From: Anaerolineae bacterium
GTDB taxonomy: Bacteria; Chloroflexota; Anaerolineae; JACIWR01
NCBI GenBank assembly: GCA_024653325.1
Contig: JANLFX010000023.1
Coordinates: 1 to 40,100 of the forward strand
Reading direction: 5' to 3'
Length of the DNA: 40,100 nt
The notes under the pieces are model-generated. The model did no database searches and was not told the DNA's origin. It worked only from the letters and a program-made list of their open reading frames with translations. Shown here piece after piece: positions 1-8,175 of the stretch (its first letter is position 1; each line of letters begins with the position of its first letter). The position numbers were made by a program, and so were the translations under genes.

Positions 1-70
1 CCGGTCTAGTCTGCTCTTAATCTTACACCAATTTTACCGGTTGTCGAACAGTCACTGAATTTCAGTCCTA

Positions 71-99
71 TTGCGGATATGCGCAAGGTGTGGTAATAT
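71..99 (+). promoter_or_regulatory. Predicted promoter of the ABC transporter operon
   Basis: A -35-like box TTGCGG (71-76) and a -10-like box TAATAT (94-99) are separated by exactly 17 nt. The start codon at 176 lies about 70 nt downstream and is preceded by a GGGAGG ribosome-binding site at 159-164. Each box matches the sigma70 consensus at about four of six positions, so the call rests mainly on the spacing and location. Nothing coding was recognised in positions 1-70. Confidence 0.5.
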
Positions 100-175
100 A
101 TAAACCGGCCAAGGGCTTGATTCGCAGGCATATTAGCCGCCTGGTCACTATCGGGGAAGGGAGGAAAAACGATTT

Positions 176-1093
176 ATGAATGAAACCGTTATCCGTGTGA
201 ACAATTTTCGCAAACTCTACGGCGATTTGGTCGCTGTGGACGGCATCAGCTTTGAAGTGTACCGAGGTGAGATCTTTGGTCTGTTGGGACCTAATGGTGC
301 AGGCAAGACCAGCACATTGGAATGCCTGGAAGGAATTCGGCAGCCTAGCGGCGGCACCCTGGACGTCCTGGGCGTAGACCCTGCCCGCCAATCGCGCAAG
401 CTGCGCGATCTGATCGGCGTGCAACTTCAGGTCGCCGGGCTGCCGGACACGATGCAGGTCAAGGAAGCGATGCGCTTTTTCTGTGCCTATCACCAGGTCA
501 CGCCACGCTACGATCTGCTGGACCGGCTGGGTTTGCAGGAAAAACTAGACAGCCAGTACCACGAACTCTCGGCTGGGCTGCAGCGTCGGCTGGCGTTGGC
601 GCTGGCGGTGGCTCACAATCCCCAGGTACTCTTTTTAGACGAACCCACCGCCGGATTGGATGTGGGGTCGCGCGTCGAACTGCACGCGCTGATGCAGGAA
701 TTGCGCGATGCAGGCACGACCATTATTCTGGCTACGCATGACATGGCCGAGGCAGAGAAGATGGCCGACCGCGTGGCCATTTTGCTGCGAGGCAAAATCG
801 TGGCCACCGGCAGCCCGCGCGAACTGACGGCCACTGGCGCAGGTTTCACCAAAGTATCCGTCCGCACCGAACAGTCAATACTCGCCACTGACAGCCCAAA
901 TTTTCCCGCCGTCAACCAGCGCGTGGTTAAGGAAGACTATGTCATTTACTTCAGCACCGATCCCGGCCCTACTGTATCGGCCATTTTGGAATACATCGGC
1001 GCGCGGAACGATAAGTTGATTGATCTGCGGGTGGAGCGCCCTTCTCTTGAGGAGCGATTCCTGGAAATCACCAACACCGGAGGTGTACAATGA
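176..1093 (+). CDS. ABC transporter ATP-binding protein (ABC-2 exporter type)
   Basis: This 305-residue nucleotide-binding subunit should hydrolyse ATP on the cytoplasmic face to drive export through the membrane protein encoded next. Visible motifs are Walker A GPNGAGKTS near residue 38, a signature sequence LSAGLQRR (in place of the usual LSGGQ) near residue 132, Walker B VLFLDEPTAGLD near residue 152, and the switch histidine in LATHD. The C-terminal 80 residues are the divergent tail common in drug and polysaccharide exporters of the CcmA/DrrA class. The start follows GGGAGG. The stop overlaps the permease start as ATGA, indicating translational coupling. The substrate cannot be told from sequence. 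Confidence 0.93.
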   Translation: MNETVIRVNNFRKLYGDLVAVDGISFEVYRGEIFGLLGPNGAGKTSTLECLEGIRQPSGGTLDVLGVDPARQSRKLRDLIGVQLQVAGLPDTMQVKEAMRFFCAYHQVTPRYDLLDRLGLQEKLDSQYHELSAGLQRRLALALAVAHNPQVLFLDEPTAGLDVGSRVELHALMQELRDAGTTIILATHDMAEAEKMADRVAILLRGKIVATGSPRELTATGAGFTKVSVRTEQSILATDSPNFPAVNQRVVKEDYVIYFSTDPGPTVSAILEYIGARNDKLIDLRVERPSLEERFLEITNTGGVQ

Positions 1094-1908
1094 CAGCGTT
1101 TATCAATCACTTTGCCTTTGAATTTAAGACCGGTTTGCGGAACCCAACCCTGTTGTTGATGAACTATCTTTTCCCGTTAGGCTTTTACGCGCTGGTGGGT
1201 TTGGTAATGACCCAAATCAACCCTACTTTTACCGAGACAATGCTCCCGGCAATGGTGGTCTTTGTAGCCATGGTCAGCACCCTGTTGGGATTGCCCGGCC
1301 CGCTGGTCGAGTCCCGCGAGGCGGGCGTCTACCGGAGTTACAAGATCAACGGCGTACCGGCTCTCTCAATCCTGTCTATTCCGATGCTCTCGACACTTTT
1401 CCATGTGTTCATTGTCGCTGCCATTATCTCCTTCACCTGCGCGCCGTTCTTTGGCGGTGCAGTGCCCGAAAACTGGGGCTACTTTGTGTTGATTACGCTG
1501 GTGACTGCCTTTACCTTTGGCGCTATCGGCGCGCTAATCGGCGTCGTCGCGACCGGTGCGCGCTCAACAGTGCTTTACTCCCAGCTCATCTTTTTGCCCT
1601 CGATGTTGCTGGGCGGCTTGATGGTGCCCCTGGATTATTTGCCGGGGTCGGTACGATTTTTTTCGGCGTTGTTACCCGCCGCGCAGGCGATGGAAGCGTA
1701 CCTGGGATTGGCCTACAATCAGATGACTCTGATTAATCCCCTAGTGTCTGTTGGCATCTTGCTGGTCGGCGGTATCCTGGCTTTTGTCCTGGCGATCTAC
1801 CTCTTTAACTGGGACAGTCGCAACGACATACGTCGTGGCAACCCATTGATGGCGTTGCTGGCTCTGATACCCTATATTGTAGGAGCCTTTTTGATGGGTA
1901 GTGGTTAA
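1090..1908 (+). CDS. ABC-2 type transporter permease
   Basis: This 272-residue integral membrane protein has about six hydrophobic segments, the usual ABC-2 topology. A soluble LVESREAGVYRSYKINGVPA stretch follows the second segment. That is the coupling region in which ABC-2 permeases carry an E-R-E/G-x-x-R-like pattern. It overlaps the ATPase gene by 4 nt, so the two form one exporter with two copies of each subunit. The nature of the exported molecule (drug, lipid or polysaccharide) is not determinable. No terminator is seen after it. The DNA that follows is repeat and gene remnant. Confidence 0.9.
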   Translation: MTAFINHFAFEFKTGLRNPTLLLMNYLFPLGFYALVGLVMTQINPTFTETMLPAMVVFVAMVSTLLGLPGPLVESREAGVYRSYKINGVPALSILSIPMLSTLFHVFIVAAIISFTCAPFFGGAVPENWGYFVLITLVTAFTFGAIGALIGVVATGARSTVLYSQLIFLPSMLLGGLMVPLDYLPGSVRFFSALLPAAQAMEAYLGLAYNQMTLINPLVSVGILLVGGILAFVLAIYLFNWDSRNDIRRGNPLMALLALIPYIVGAFLMGSG

Positions 1909-1979
1909 ACGCATGGCAAGCTCGGAAAACAGATCGGTCGGACGTATTGCGAGGATGGTTGACCTCATTGCAAAACCTC

Positions 1980-2074
1980 ACCGCCGAGGCTTCGTCGTGA
2001 GCGCTCAGCCGAACGACGCCGGGAGCGCAGAGTTCTACACTAAAAGGTCTCTGCGTGCTCTGCGTCTCGGCGGT
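1980..2074. repeat. Compound inverted repeat carrying a dispersed GCGTGCTCTGCGTCTCGGCG word
   Basis: Perfect 9-bp arms ACCGCCGAG (1980-1988) and CTCGGCGGT (2066-2074) bound the element. Inside is the 10-bp palindrome TGAGCGCTCA, flanked by GTCGT and ACGAC. The right half contains GCGTGCTCTGCGTCTCGGCG. The same word with three substitutions occurs reversed at 15641-15670 in the tail of rimM, which shows that it is dispersed. Confidence 0.7.
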
Positions 2075-2104
2075 AAAACAGCCTCTTTGCAGTGGACTCA
2101 TGGT

Positions 2105-2247
2105 TTATTCCTCAGAAATCCGCGAGGCCTTCAGCCGCTCCCAAAGCCCGGCAATGGTGCGGGCCAGGCGCGCTCCTATCAGCCCCGTCGTGCCAAAAGC
2201 CCAGGGAAACCATAGAGGGATACCGAGAAAAGTGGGATTAGAATACC
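2105..2247 (-). pseudogene. C-terminal remnant of an unidentified membrane protein
   Basis: Read on the minus strand, about 45 codons give NPTFLGIPLWFPWAFGTTG, then a basic-rich amphipathic end and a TAA stop at 2105-2107. The composition (one hydrophobic segment, GC-rich third positions, R/E-rich tail) resembles the end of a real membrane protein rather than random antisense. The frame loses sense at about 2245, exactly where the prenyl synthase fragment starts on the other strand. I do not recognise the family. Confidence 0.35.
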
Positions 2248-2253
2248 GCCACA

Positions 2254-2979
2254 TTGATCCATGATGACCTGGTGGACAAATCCGTCCTGCGCCGGGGACA
2301 GGAGACGTTGCACACCATCTGGCCGGCAGGGGCCACTGTGCTGGCCGGCGATTACCTCCTGGGCCAAGCGACATTGTTGATAGCAGAACTGGATCATTCC
2401 CGTGTTTGCAGGGTTTTCGCCGACGTTCTCTGCACTATGTGCGCCGGGGAGATAAGGCGGATGCTCAGCGCCCCAAATGCACCTGAGCGGTGGCAAGATT
2501 ACTACCAGGGTATTGAAGCCAAAACAGCCTCATTGTTCGCCGCCTCGGCGGAAATGGCGGGCCTCCTGGCCGGAGCCGAGGAATCGCAGATTGCGGCCCT
2601 GCGCTGCTTCGGTCGAGAATTGGGCATGGCTTTCCAGATTGTGGACGATGTGCTGGATTTGACCGGCGATGAGGCCCTCCTGGGTAAGCCCCAGGGCAGC
2701 GACCTTCGTCAGGGATTGCTCACCCTGCCTGTCCTTTACTATCTTGAGCGCAGCGAGAATCCCAATCCGGTCAGCGCGGTGCTGGCAGGCCAAAGGGATG
2801 AGGCCCAAATACTGGCGGCGATAGAGGCCGTTTGCTCCTCGGGAGCCATCGAGGCATCATTGCGGGAAGCGCGGATCCATGCCCGACGTAGCCAGGAAGC
2901 CTTGATGATCCTGCCCGACAACGCTTCCTGTCAAATGTTGCATTCCCTGGCCGAATACATAATAGAACGCAGGAAATAA
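2254..2979 (+). pseudogene. 5'-truncated polyprenyl (isoprenyl diphosphate) synthase
   Basis: The 241 residues match the C-terminal three quarters of trans-isoprenyl diphosphate synthases, enzymes that condense isopentenyl diphosphate with allylic diphosphates. The first aspartate motif is present as LIHDDLVD, then AFQIVDDVLDLTGDEALLGK with the second motif, and GSDLRQGLLTLPVLYYL. The family is usually about 320 residues. The first 80 or so, including the GGKRxRP substrate loop, are absent. Homology extends upstream of the TTG at 2254 as NTAT, but a TAG at 2239-2241 closes the frame and no ribosome-binding site is visible. It is probably non-functional as a canonical synthase, though a product starting at the TTG cannot be excluded. 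Confidence 0.75.
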
Positions 2980-2998
2980 AAGACGAGAGGAGATTTTC

Positions 2999-3574
2999 AT
3001 GAAAGCAGTGATTCTCAACGGGATGGAAGCAGGTGACAACCTGACAAAATCCGTCCACGACATGTTGTTTGGCGCACTACGGGCCAGGGGCTGGGAAGTT
3101 GAACCGTTCATCTTGCACGAGATGGAAATCGCTTTCTGTGCGGGCTGCTTCGGCTGCTGGGTCCGCACACCGGGACGATGTGTGCTCCAAGACGGTGGAC
3201 ACACCGTGACCCGCGCTTTCATCCAGAGCGATTTGGCAGTCTTCCTCACCCCCGTCACCTTCGGCGGGTACTCGTCGCAGCTCAAAAAGGCCGTGGATCA
3301 CCTGCTCCCCAATATCCTGCCCTTCTTCAGAGCAGTTAAGGGTGAGACCCATCACCAAAAGCGTTATGCCCATTATCCCAATCTGCTTGTGCTGGGAACG
3401 TTGCCTCACGCCAACGATGAAAGTGAGCGCATCTTCATCAGCCTGGCGGAGCATAACGCCATCAACATGAACTCCCGGAACTATGCCGCTGGCATTATCA
3501 CCCAAGCGCAAAGCGACGAGACAAAGCACCAGATTATCGAGAACCTGCTAGCCCAGATGGAGATGTCCAGATGA
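2999..3574 (+). CDS. Iron-sulfur flavoprotein / NADPH-dependent FMN reductase family protein
   Basis: This 191-residue flavodoxin-fold protein opens with MKAVILNGM, the first strand and phosphate loop of FMN reductase-like proteins. Residues 47-61 carry CAGCFGCWVRTPGRC, a C-x2-C-x2-C-x7-C cluster that fits the compact cysteine motif of iron-sulfur flavoproteins, so an FMN plus a 4Fe-4S cluster is inferred. TPVTFGGYSSQLKKAVD is the conserved FMN-binding strand-helix (T/P-x-Y/F-x-G). The start follows GAGAGGAG. It lies 19 nt after the prenyl synthase fragment and overlaps the next flavoprotein gene by 4 nt. The role is probably electron transfer or reductive chemistry. The substrate is unknown. 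Confidence 0.85.
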   Translation: MKAVILNGMEAGDNLTKSVHDMLFGALRARGWEVEPFILHEMEIAFCAGCFGCWVRTPGRCVLQDGGHTVTRAFIQSDLAVFLTPVTFGGYSSQLKKAVDHLLPNILPFFRAVKGETHHQKRYAHYPNLLVLGTLPHANDESERIFISLAEHNAINMNSRNYAAGIITQAQSDETKHQIIENLLAQMEMSR

Positions 3575-4233
3575 AAGCGTTGTTGTTGGTAGGAAGCCCA
3601 CGATTGGGGAGGAGTGCGTCGGAGACATTGGGCGGGTATCTGCTCGAGCAGTTGGCCGTGCGCGGCGCGGAAACGGAGAAGCAATACATTTACCCGGCCC
3701 TCAAGTCCGGGGAGAAGTTGGATGCGCTGATCTCCGCCGTCGCCCGGGCTAATCTGGTTATCCTCGCCGCGCCGCTTTATGTGGGCAGTCTTCCGGCGGC
3801 GGTGATCAAGTTCCTGGAGACCCTGGCCCAGCGGCTCGGCGCATACGAACGGCCTGACGGGCAGCAATTCCTGGCGATCTCCAACTGCGGTTTCCCCGAA
3901 GCGCATCACAACAATCTGGCCCTGGAGATCTACCGTCGCTTTGCTTACGAGGTCGGCTTTGCCTGGGCGGGTGGCATGGCCATGGGCGCCGGGGAAGCTA
4001 TCAAGGGGAGACCACTGGCCGAATCTGGGGGGATGGCCCGCAACGTGATCGCCGCGTTTGACCTGGCGGCTGCGGCGCTGATCGAAGGAAAACCTGTGCC
4101 TCAAGAGGCCCAGGACTTGATCGCGCGGCCGCTGATGCCGGCATGGCTTTACCGTTTCATGGGCAATCTGGGCTGGTACCTGCAGGCCCGTCAATACGGC
4201 ACGTTGTGGAAACTTCGGACACGGGCATTATAG
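3571..4233 (+). CDS. Flavodoxin-like NAD(P)H-dependent oxidoreductase
   Basis: This 220-residue protein begins MKALLLVGSPRLGRSASE, the phosphate-binding GSPR-x-(N/G)-x-S loop of the NADPH-dependent FMN reductase and flavodoxin-like fold. APLYVGSLPAAVIKFLE is the P-L-Y-x-G-x-x-P FMN-contact motif. There is no cysteine cluster, unlike its upstream partner. The ATG overlaps the upstream stop (ATGA), so the two flavoproteins are probably translated together and may act together. The gene converges with priA, whose stop codon lies 19 nt away. The GCTGT/ACAGC stem between them is too weak to call a terminator. Confidence 0.83.
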   Translation: MKALLLVGSPRLGRSASETLGGYLLEQLAVRGAETEKQYIYPALKSGEKLDALISAVARANLVILAAPLYVGSLPAAVIKFLETLAQRLGAYERPDGQQFLAISNCGFPEAHHNNLALEIYRRFAYEVGFAWAGGMAMGAGEAIKGRPLAESGGMARNVIAAFDLAAAALIEGKPVPQEAQDLIARPLMPAWLYRFMGNLGWYLQARQYGTLWKLRTRAL

Positions 4234-4252
4234 GGCGCAACATGCTGTGTTC

Positions 4253-7246
4253 CTACAGCAGGTTCACCGGGTCTATATCCACCTGCCAATGGAGGGGCAG
4301 GTGGGGCACGCTCAACAGTGAGCTGGGGTCGGCAGCGCGGACGATGATCTGCCAGCGATGCTGTCCTCGCCAGCGGGCGAAGAAGCAGGGCAACGGTCCG
4401 CTGATTTCCACAGGCATGTTCAACCGGGCGGCAGCAGCCTCGATCTCAGCGCGCAGCACTTCACCCTCTTCCTGGCAGCAGTCAGCGCTGGAGTGCACGC
4501 CTACCAGCCTGGCCAGGCGGGAGAAGGGCGGGTACCAGTGCTCACTGCGGAAAGCGATTTCCCTCTCGTAGAAAGCGAGGTAATCGTGACGGGCGGCGGC
4601 CTGGATGGCGTAGTGCTCCGGTGAGTAAGTTTGCACGATCACCTGGCCACCCAGGGGGCTGCGTCCCGCCCGTCCGGCGACCTGCGTCAACAGTTGGAAT
4701 GTGCGCTCGCTGGCGCGGAAATCAGGAAAGTGCAGCGCGGTGTCAGCAGCCACCACCCCCACCAGAGTGACTAACGGCAAATCCAGTCCCTTGGCGATCA
4801 TTTGGGTGCCGATCAGCACGTCCGCCTGGTGGGTGATTAAACTTTGCAGAAAGGCCTCGTGAGCCTCCTGGTCAGTGGTGGTATCCCGATCCCAGCGCAA
4901 AGTCCGCGCCTGGGGAAACATGGCTTGCACCGTCGTCTCCACCTGCTCGGTGCCGACGCCGAAGTAGCGGATGCGCGTGCCATTGCATTGGGGACACACT
5001 TGTGGGACAGGTTCCTGCCGCCCGCAGTGATGGCAGAGCAGGGACTCATTGGCAGTGTGATAGGTGAGCGGCACATCACAGCGAGGGCAGCGCAGCACGT
5101 GCCCGCAGTCCCGGCAAAGTACAAAAGTGGCCGTACCCCGCCGGTTCAGGAACAAAATGGCCTGCTCGCCAGCTTTCAATATCCGGGCCAGTTCCTCCTG
5201 CAGGGCCCGGCTGAAGATACTGCGATTGCCTGCCCGCAATTCCTGGCGCATGTCTACCACTCGCACCGGTGGCAGGTCAGTGTAGTGCACGTCGGGAAGC
5301 GGAGCCAGAGGCTGGTAACGCACGGTGCGCAAGCCATAACTTTCCCGCTGCTCCTCCAGGCGGCGGCGGTGACCTAAAATGCGTTGAGGAAGTTCCAGCA
5401 AAACGTACTCGCCTTGCCGGGCGCGGTGATAGGAAACCAGGTCGGGAGTGGCGCTGCCCAGGATGACCGCTGCGCCGCTCAGGCGGGCCAACTCCATGGC
5501 TACCTCGCGGGTGTGGTAACGGGGTGAGCGGTCTTCCTGCTTGTACGTGGTCTCGTGTTCCTCGTCCACGATGATCAGACCCAGGCGAGGCAGGGGAGCA
5601 AACAAGGCCGAGCGAGGGCCGATGACCACGTCGGCCAGGCCGGCGCGGATCCTGCGCCAGGCGTCGAAGCGTTCGCCGTCCGAAAGGCCGCTGTGCAGGA
5701 CGGCGATCCGTGCCGGAAATCGGGCGGCAAAGCGACGGATGGTCTGCGGGGTGAGGGCGATTTCTGGCACGAGGACGATTCCCTGCCGCCCTTGCGCCAA
5801 GACCTCCTGCAAGGCGCGCAAGTAAACCTCGGTTTTGCCACTACCTGTTACCCCCCGGAGTAGGAAGATTTTCGATTTGCGATTTTCGATTTGCGGTTTG
5901 ATCCTGTCCCAGACGGCTTCCTGGTCGGGTGTCAGGCGGGGCTGGCTTTCGAGGACGAACTCCCGTCCGGCCAGAGGGTCGCGCCACACCTCCTGTTCCT
6001 CCAGGGCAATGAGTCCGCGCGCTTCTAAGGCCCGCAGGTCTGCCAGCGAACAGCCGGTCTCGGCGTAGACCCAACTCACCCACACGGCGTCGCGCTGGCC
6101 TTGCAGGCAGTTCAGCACCGCCGCCTGGCGCTCTCCACCGCGCAACTCCAGTATCTTGCCGATGATCTCCTCCTCTGCCAGCCGCAGAAGGACGTGCGGC
6201 TCTTCGCGGATGCGGTGGACAAGCCCCCGTTCCTCCAGAGTGTGAATAACCGAACTGTTGGTTCCGGTCCCGTCGTAGACCTGGGTTGCTTCCACAGGGC
6301 TGGGGAGACCGCGCAGATAAGCCAGCACTGCCGCCTGCCTAGGCGAACGAAGCTGTTCCAGAACCTGGTCAACCTCGGCGGGAGGTATGGAAAGGGCCAC
6401 CAGGTCCCGCCGTTCGGTGATCTCCACCCAGCCGCGTTTGGCCAGGGCGCGGACCGTGGCCGGCGTGCAATTCGCCCAGGCGCATACCTGATCCGGCGTG
6501 GGCAGAGGGTCCTCGCTGGTGGCCAGGGCCAGGAGCGCGTCGGCCTGTTTCGAGGGATGGCCCAGGTGAGGCAGTGCTTCGGCGATGCGGGCCTCGTTGG
6601 CCAGCAGGCGAACGAAGCGCACCCGACGGGGGCCGATGCGTGGCGGAGGCAATTCCCAGCGCTTGATAACCATTCCCCGGTGTACGAGGTTCTCGGCCAC
6701 CGCAATAATATCCCGGCGGCGTATTCGCTGGCGAATTTGCCGATAAGTGAGAGGGCCCTCTCGCCGCAGCAACTCGAGAAGCGCCCGCTGTGGGGATGTC
6801 AGTGAGCTGAGGTCAAACTCCGTCGGAGCAGATTCCACCACCAGGCGGGCACGGCGCAGCAGGCCGGGGGGCAACATCTGGCGCAGGCAGTCAATCAGGG
6901 GGGCCAGGTAAGTAACACTCATCCAGCGGGCCAGGTCGAGTTGTACCGGCAAAAGGACGGGGTCTGGCCGCACCAACCTGTCAATCTCGCGTACCTCGGC
7001 GACCGGAGTGCTGTCACTAAGCGCAATCACCACGCCGTACTCATGTCTGGAGCCGAAAGGTACGACGACCAGGTGGCCGGGGGCAAGCTGGTCTTGCAGT
7101 TTTGCAGGGATGGCGTAGTGGAAAGTCATGCCCAGGGTGTTATCGGTTCCCTGGGCACGTATCTTGGTGAAATCTGCGCCCCCTGACCAGCGCACGGGAG
7201 CGTTGACGGCCACCTCGGCGTAAATCACCTTCGCGCCTGCCTGCAC
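4253..7246 (-). CDS. priA: Primosomal protein N' (replication restart helicase PriA), long form
   Basis: PriA recognises abandoned forks and reloads the replicative helicase. The N-terminal 3'-DNA-binding domain is clear (YAEVAVNAPV, FHYAIP, LVVVPFGSR). Walker A GVTGSGKTEVYL is near residue 464, DEEH near 563, and the zinc domain near 710-755 has four Cys pairs from CRDCGHVLRCPRC to CPQC. Length is 997 residues against about 730 in E. coli. The excess lies between about 145 and 430, where four segments (from about 148, 231, 300 and 371) each look like a winged helix. Residues 448-459 (PQIENRKSKI) are encoded by a tandem DNA repeat. The start is GTG at 7246. An in-frame GTG at 7228 is possible. 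It is the last gene of its run, 9 nt after the Memo-family gene. Confidence 0.96.
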   Translation of the reverse strand: MQAGAKVIYAEVAVNAPVRWSGGADFTKIRAQGTDNTLGMTFHYAIPAKLQDQLAPGHLVVVPFGSRHEYGVVIALSDSTPVAEVREIDRLVRPDPVLLPVQLDLARWMSVTYLAPLIDCLRQMLPPGLLRRARLVVESAPTEFDLSSLTSPQRALLELLRREGPLTYRQIRQRIRRRDIIAVAENLVHRGMVIKRWELPPPRIGPRRVRFVRLLANEARIAEALPHLGHPSKQADALLALATSEDPLPTPDQVCAWANCTPATVRALAKRGWVEITERRDLVALSIPPAEVDQVLEQLRSPRQAAVLAYLRGLPSPVEATQVYDGTGTNSSVIHTLEERGLVHRIREEPHVLLRLAEEEIIGKILELRGGERQAAVLNCLQGQRDAVWVSWVYAETGCSLADLRALEARGLIALEEQEVWRDPLAGREFVLESQPRLTPDQEAVWDRIKPQIENRKSKIFLLRGVTGSGKTEVYLRALQEVLAQGRQGIVLVPEIALTPQTIRRFAARFPARIAVLHSGLSDGERFDAWRRIRAGLADVVIGPRSALFAPLPRLGLIIVDEEHETTYKQEDRSPRYHTREVAMELARLSGAAVILGSATPDLVSYHRARQGEYVLLELPQRILGHRRRLEEQRESYGLRTVRYQPLAPLPDVHYTDLPPVRVVDMRQELRAGNRSIFSRALQEELARILKAGEQAILFLNRRGTATFVLCRDCGHVLRCPRCDVPLTYHTANESLLCHHCGRQEPVPQVCPQCNGTRIRYFGVGTEQVETTVQAMFPQARTLRWDRDTTTDQEAHEAFLQSLITHQADVLIGTQMIAKGLDLPLVTLVGVVAADTALHFPDFRASERTFQLLTQVAGRAGRSPLGGQVIVQTYSPEHYAIQAAARHDYLAFYEREIAFRSEHWYPPFSRLARLVGVHSSADCCQEEGEVLRAEIEAAAARLNMPVEISGPLPCFFARWRGQHRWQIIVRAADPSSLLSVPHLPLHWQVDIDPVNLL
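5867..5902. repeat. Tandem 14-bp repeat inside priA
   Basis: Two perfect consecutive copies of GATTTTCGATTTGC (5867-5880 and 5881-5894) are followed by a partial third, GGTTTGAT. The array is AT-rich in a GC-rich gene and in frame. It encodes PQIENRKSKI immediately before the helicase Walker A motif of PriA. It has the style of the dispersed intergenic words elsewhere in the window and is probably an insertion at a linker. Confidence 0.75.
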
Positions 7247-7255
7247 TGCGTTATC

Positions 7256-8074
7256 TCACAGGGCACGGTACAAAGCCCCGGCCATATATCCCACCACTTG
7301 GGAATGATCGCCGGTCACATCGCCGGAATTGGCGTAGTGTAACACCCGGCCACGGTTGGCGCCCAATGCCTGCGCAGCGAGCATCACGGCGATGACCGGG
7401 CCGCCGCCACAAGCCTCAGTACGCTCGGTGGCCAGAGCCTGGGCCAGACCTTCGGGATCGAAGTTGTCAATATAGCTCAACATTACCTGGTCCAACTGTA
7501 CGGCCCGGCGATAGGGGTAGAAGTGTGAGAGGTCTGTCGAAGCTACCAGAAGGGCCTTTTTCCCCTTCAGCACCTTTGCCAGTACTGCCCCCAATTGCCT
7601 GCATGCGGGCAGGCTCTGGTCGCCCAGCATCACCGGTAACAGGCGGAATTCGCCCAGAGCGACTTGCAAAAAGGGCAGTTGAATCTCCAGGGAGTGTTCC
7701 CCATCGAAGCCCACGCGGGTCACTTTGATCTCCTGGCCCAAAGCGACGACCAGTTCCTGATCCAGGTGCACCAGGCCCAGGGGTGTCTCGTAGGCGTCGG
7801 CAGCAGTTACCGCGAAGGTGCCCATGGGCATACGGTGCACAGGCGAGATGACGGCGACCACGTCGTAGCTCGCCCCTTCTACCTGCTTGTAGGCGTAGGC
7901 TGCCACCTGACCGGAGTAAATATACCCGGCGTGCGGGCTGATCAGAGCCACCAGCTCGCCGCCTAATTCCACCAGTTCGGCCCGATTCAGGTAATCCTGC
8001 ACAGTTCGCTGCAGTTCGCCTTTGGTGCCAGGATACCAGGTGCCGGCAATCACCGAACTCCGAACCGTTGTCAT
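7256..8074 (-). CDS. amrB: AmmeMemoRadiSam system protein B (MEMO1 family)
   Basis: This 272-residue protein of the Memo family is related in fold to class III extradiol dioxygenases. Characteristic segments are SVIAGTWYPG at the N-terminus, ISPHAGYIYSG, SPVHRMPM, STDLSHFYPY and EACGGGP. The His, Asp and Cys residues in these segments are those that form the presumed metal or active site. The usual partners (AMMECR1 domain and radical SAM protein) are not in this window. Its biochemical function in bacteria is not established. The start follows AGGAGGAGG. It sits between the Cas4-like stub and priA in a leftward run. Confidence 0.9.
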   Translation of the reverse strand: MTTVRSSVIAGTWYPGTKGELQRTVQDYLNRAELVELGGELVALISPHAGYIYSGQVAAYAYKQVEGASYDVVAVISPVHRMPMGTFAVTAADAYETPLGLVHLDQELVVALGQEIKVTRVGFDGEHSLEIQLPFLQVALGEFRLLPVMLGDQSLPACRQLGAVLAKVLKGKKALLVASTDLSHFYPYRRAVQLDQVMLSYIDNFDPEGLAQALATERTEACGGGPVIAVMLAAQALGANRGRVLHYANSGDVTGDHSQVVGYMAGALYRAL

Positions 8075-8093
8075 CTTAGACCTCCTCCTGTAG

Positions 8094-8175
8094 CAAATCC
8101 CAATGGCTCAATGACCAAATCCCAAAAGGACCAAATGACCAAAGTCGGTTCGTTATCCGTTGGTTCATTGGTTTA
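8094..8175. repeat. Dispersed word region built on CAAATCCCAATGACCAAA-like units
   Basis: Degenerate repeats of the type CAAATCCCAATGGCTCAATG, CCAAATCCC and GACCAAATGACCAAA fill the gap between the Memo-family gene and the small membrane protein. The minus-strand stop codon of the latter (8165-8167) falls inside the repeat, in an AACCAATGAACC context. A related word occurs at 31373-31432 between the two helicase genes. Confidence 0.7.

Larger units (their letters stand above)
1909..2253. other. Non-coding scar region between ABC permease and truncated prenyl synthase
   Basis: This 345-nt stretch has no intact gene. It holds a compound inverted repeat (1980-2074) and, on the minus strand, about 140 nt that read like the C-terminal end of a membrane protein (2105-2247). 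That remnant abuts the conserved part of a polyprenyl synthase that has lost its N-terminus. The arrangement looks like the product of a deletion or rearrangement that cut two genes. Confidence 0.6.

Noticed and set aside
68-493. 141-residue minus-strand frame at the left end
   Set aside because: It is antisense to the ABC ATPase and covers its promoter. No domain is recognisable.
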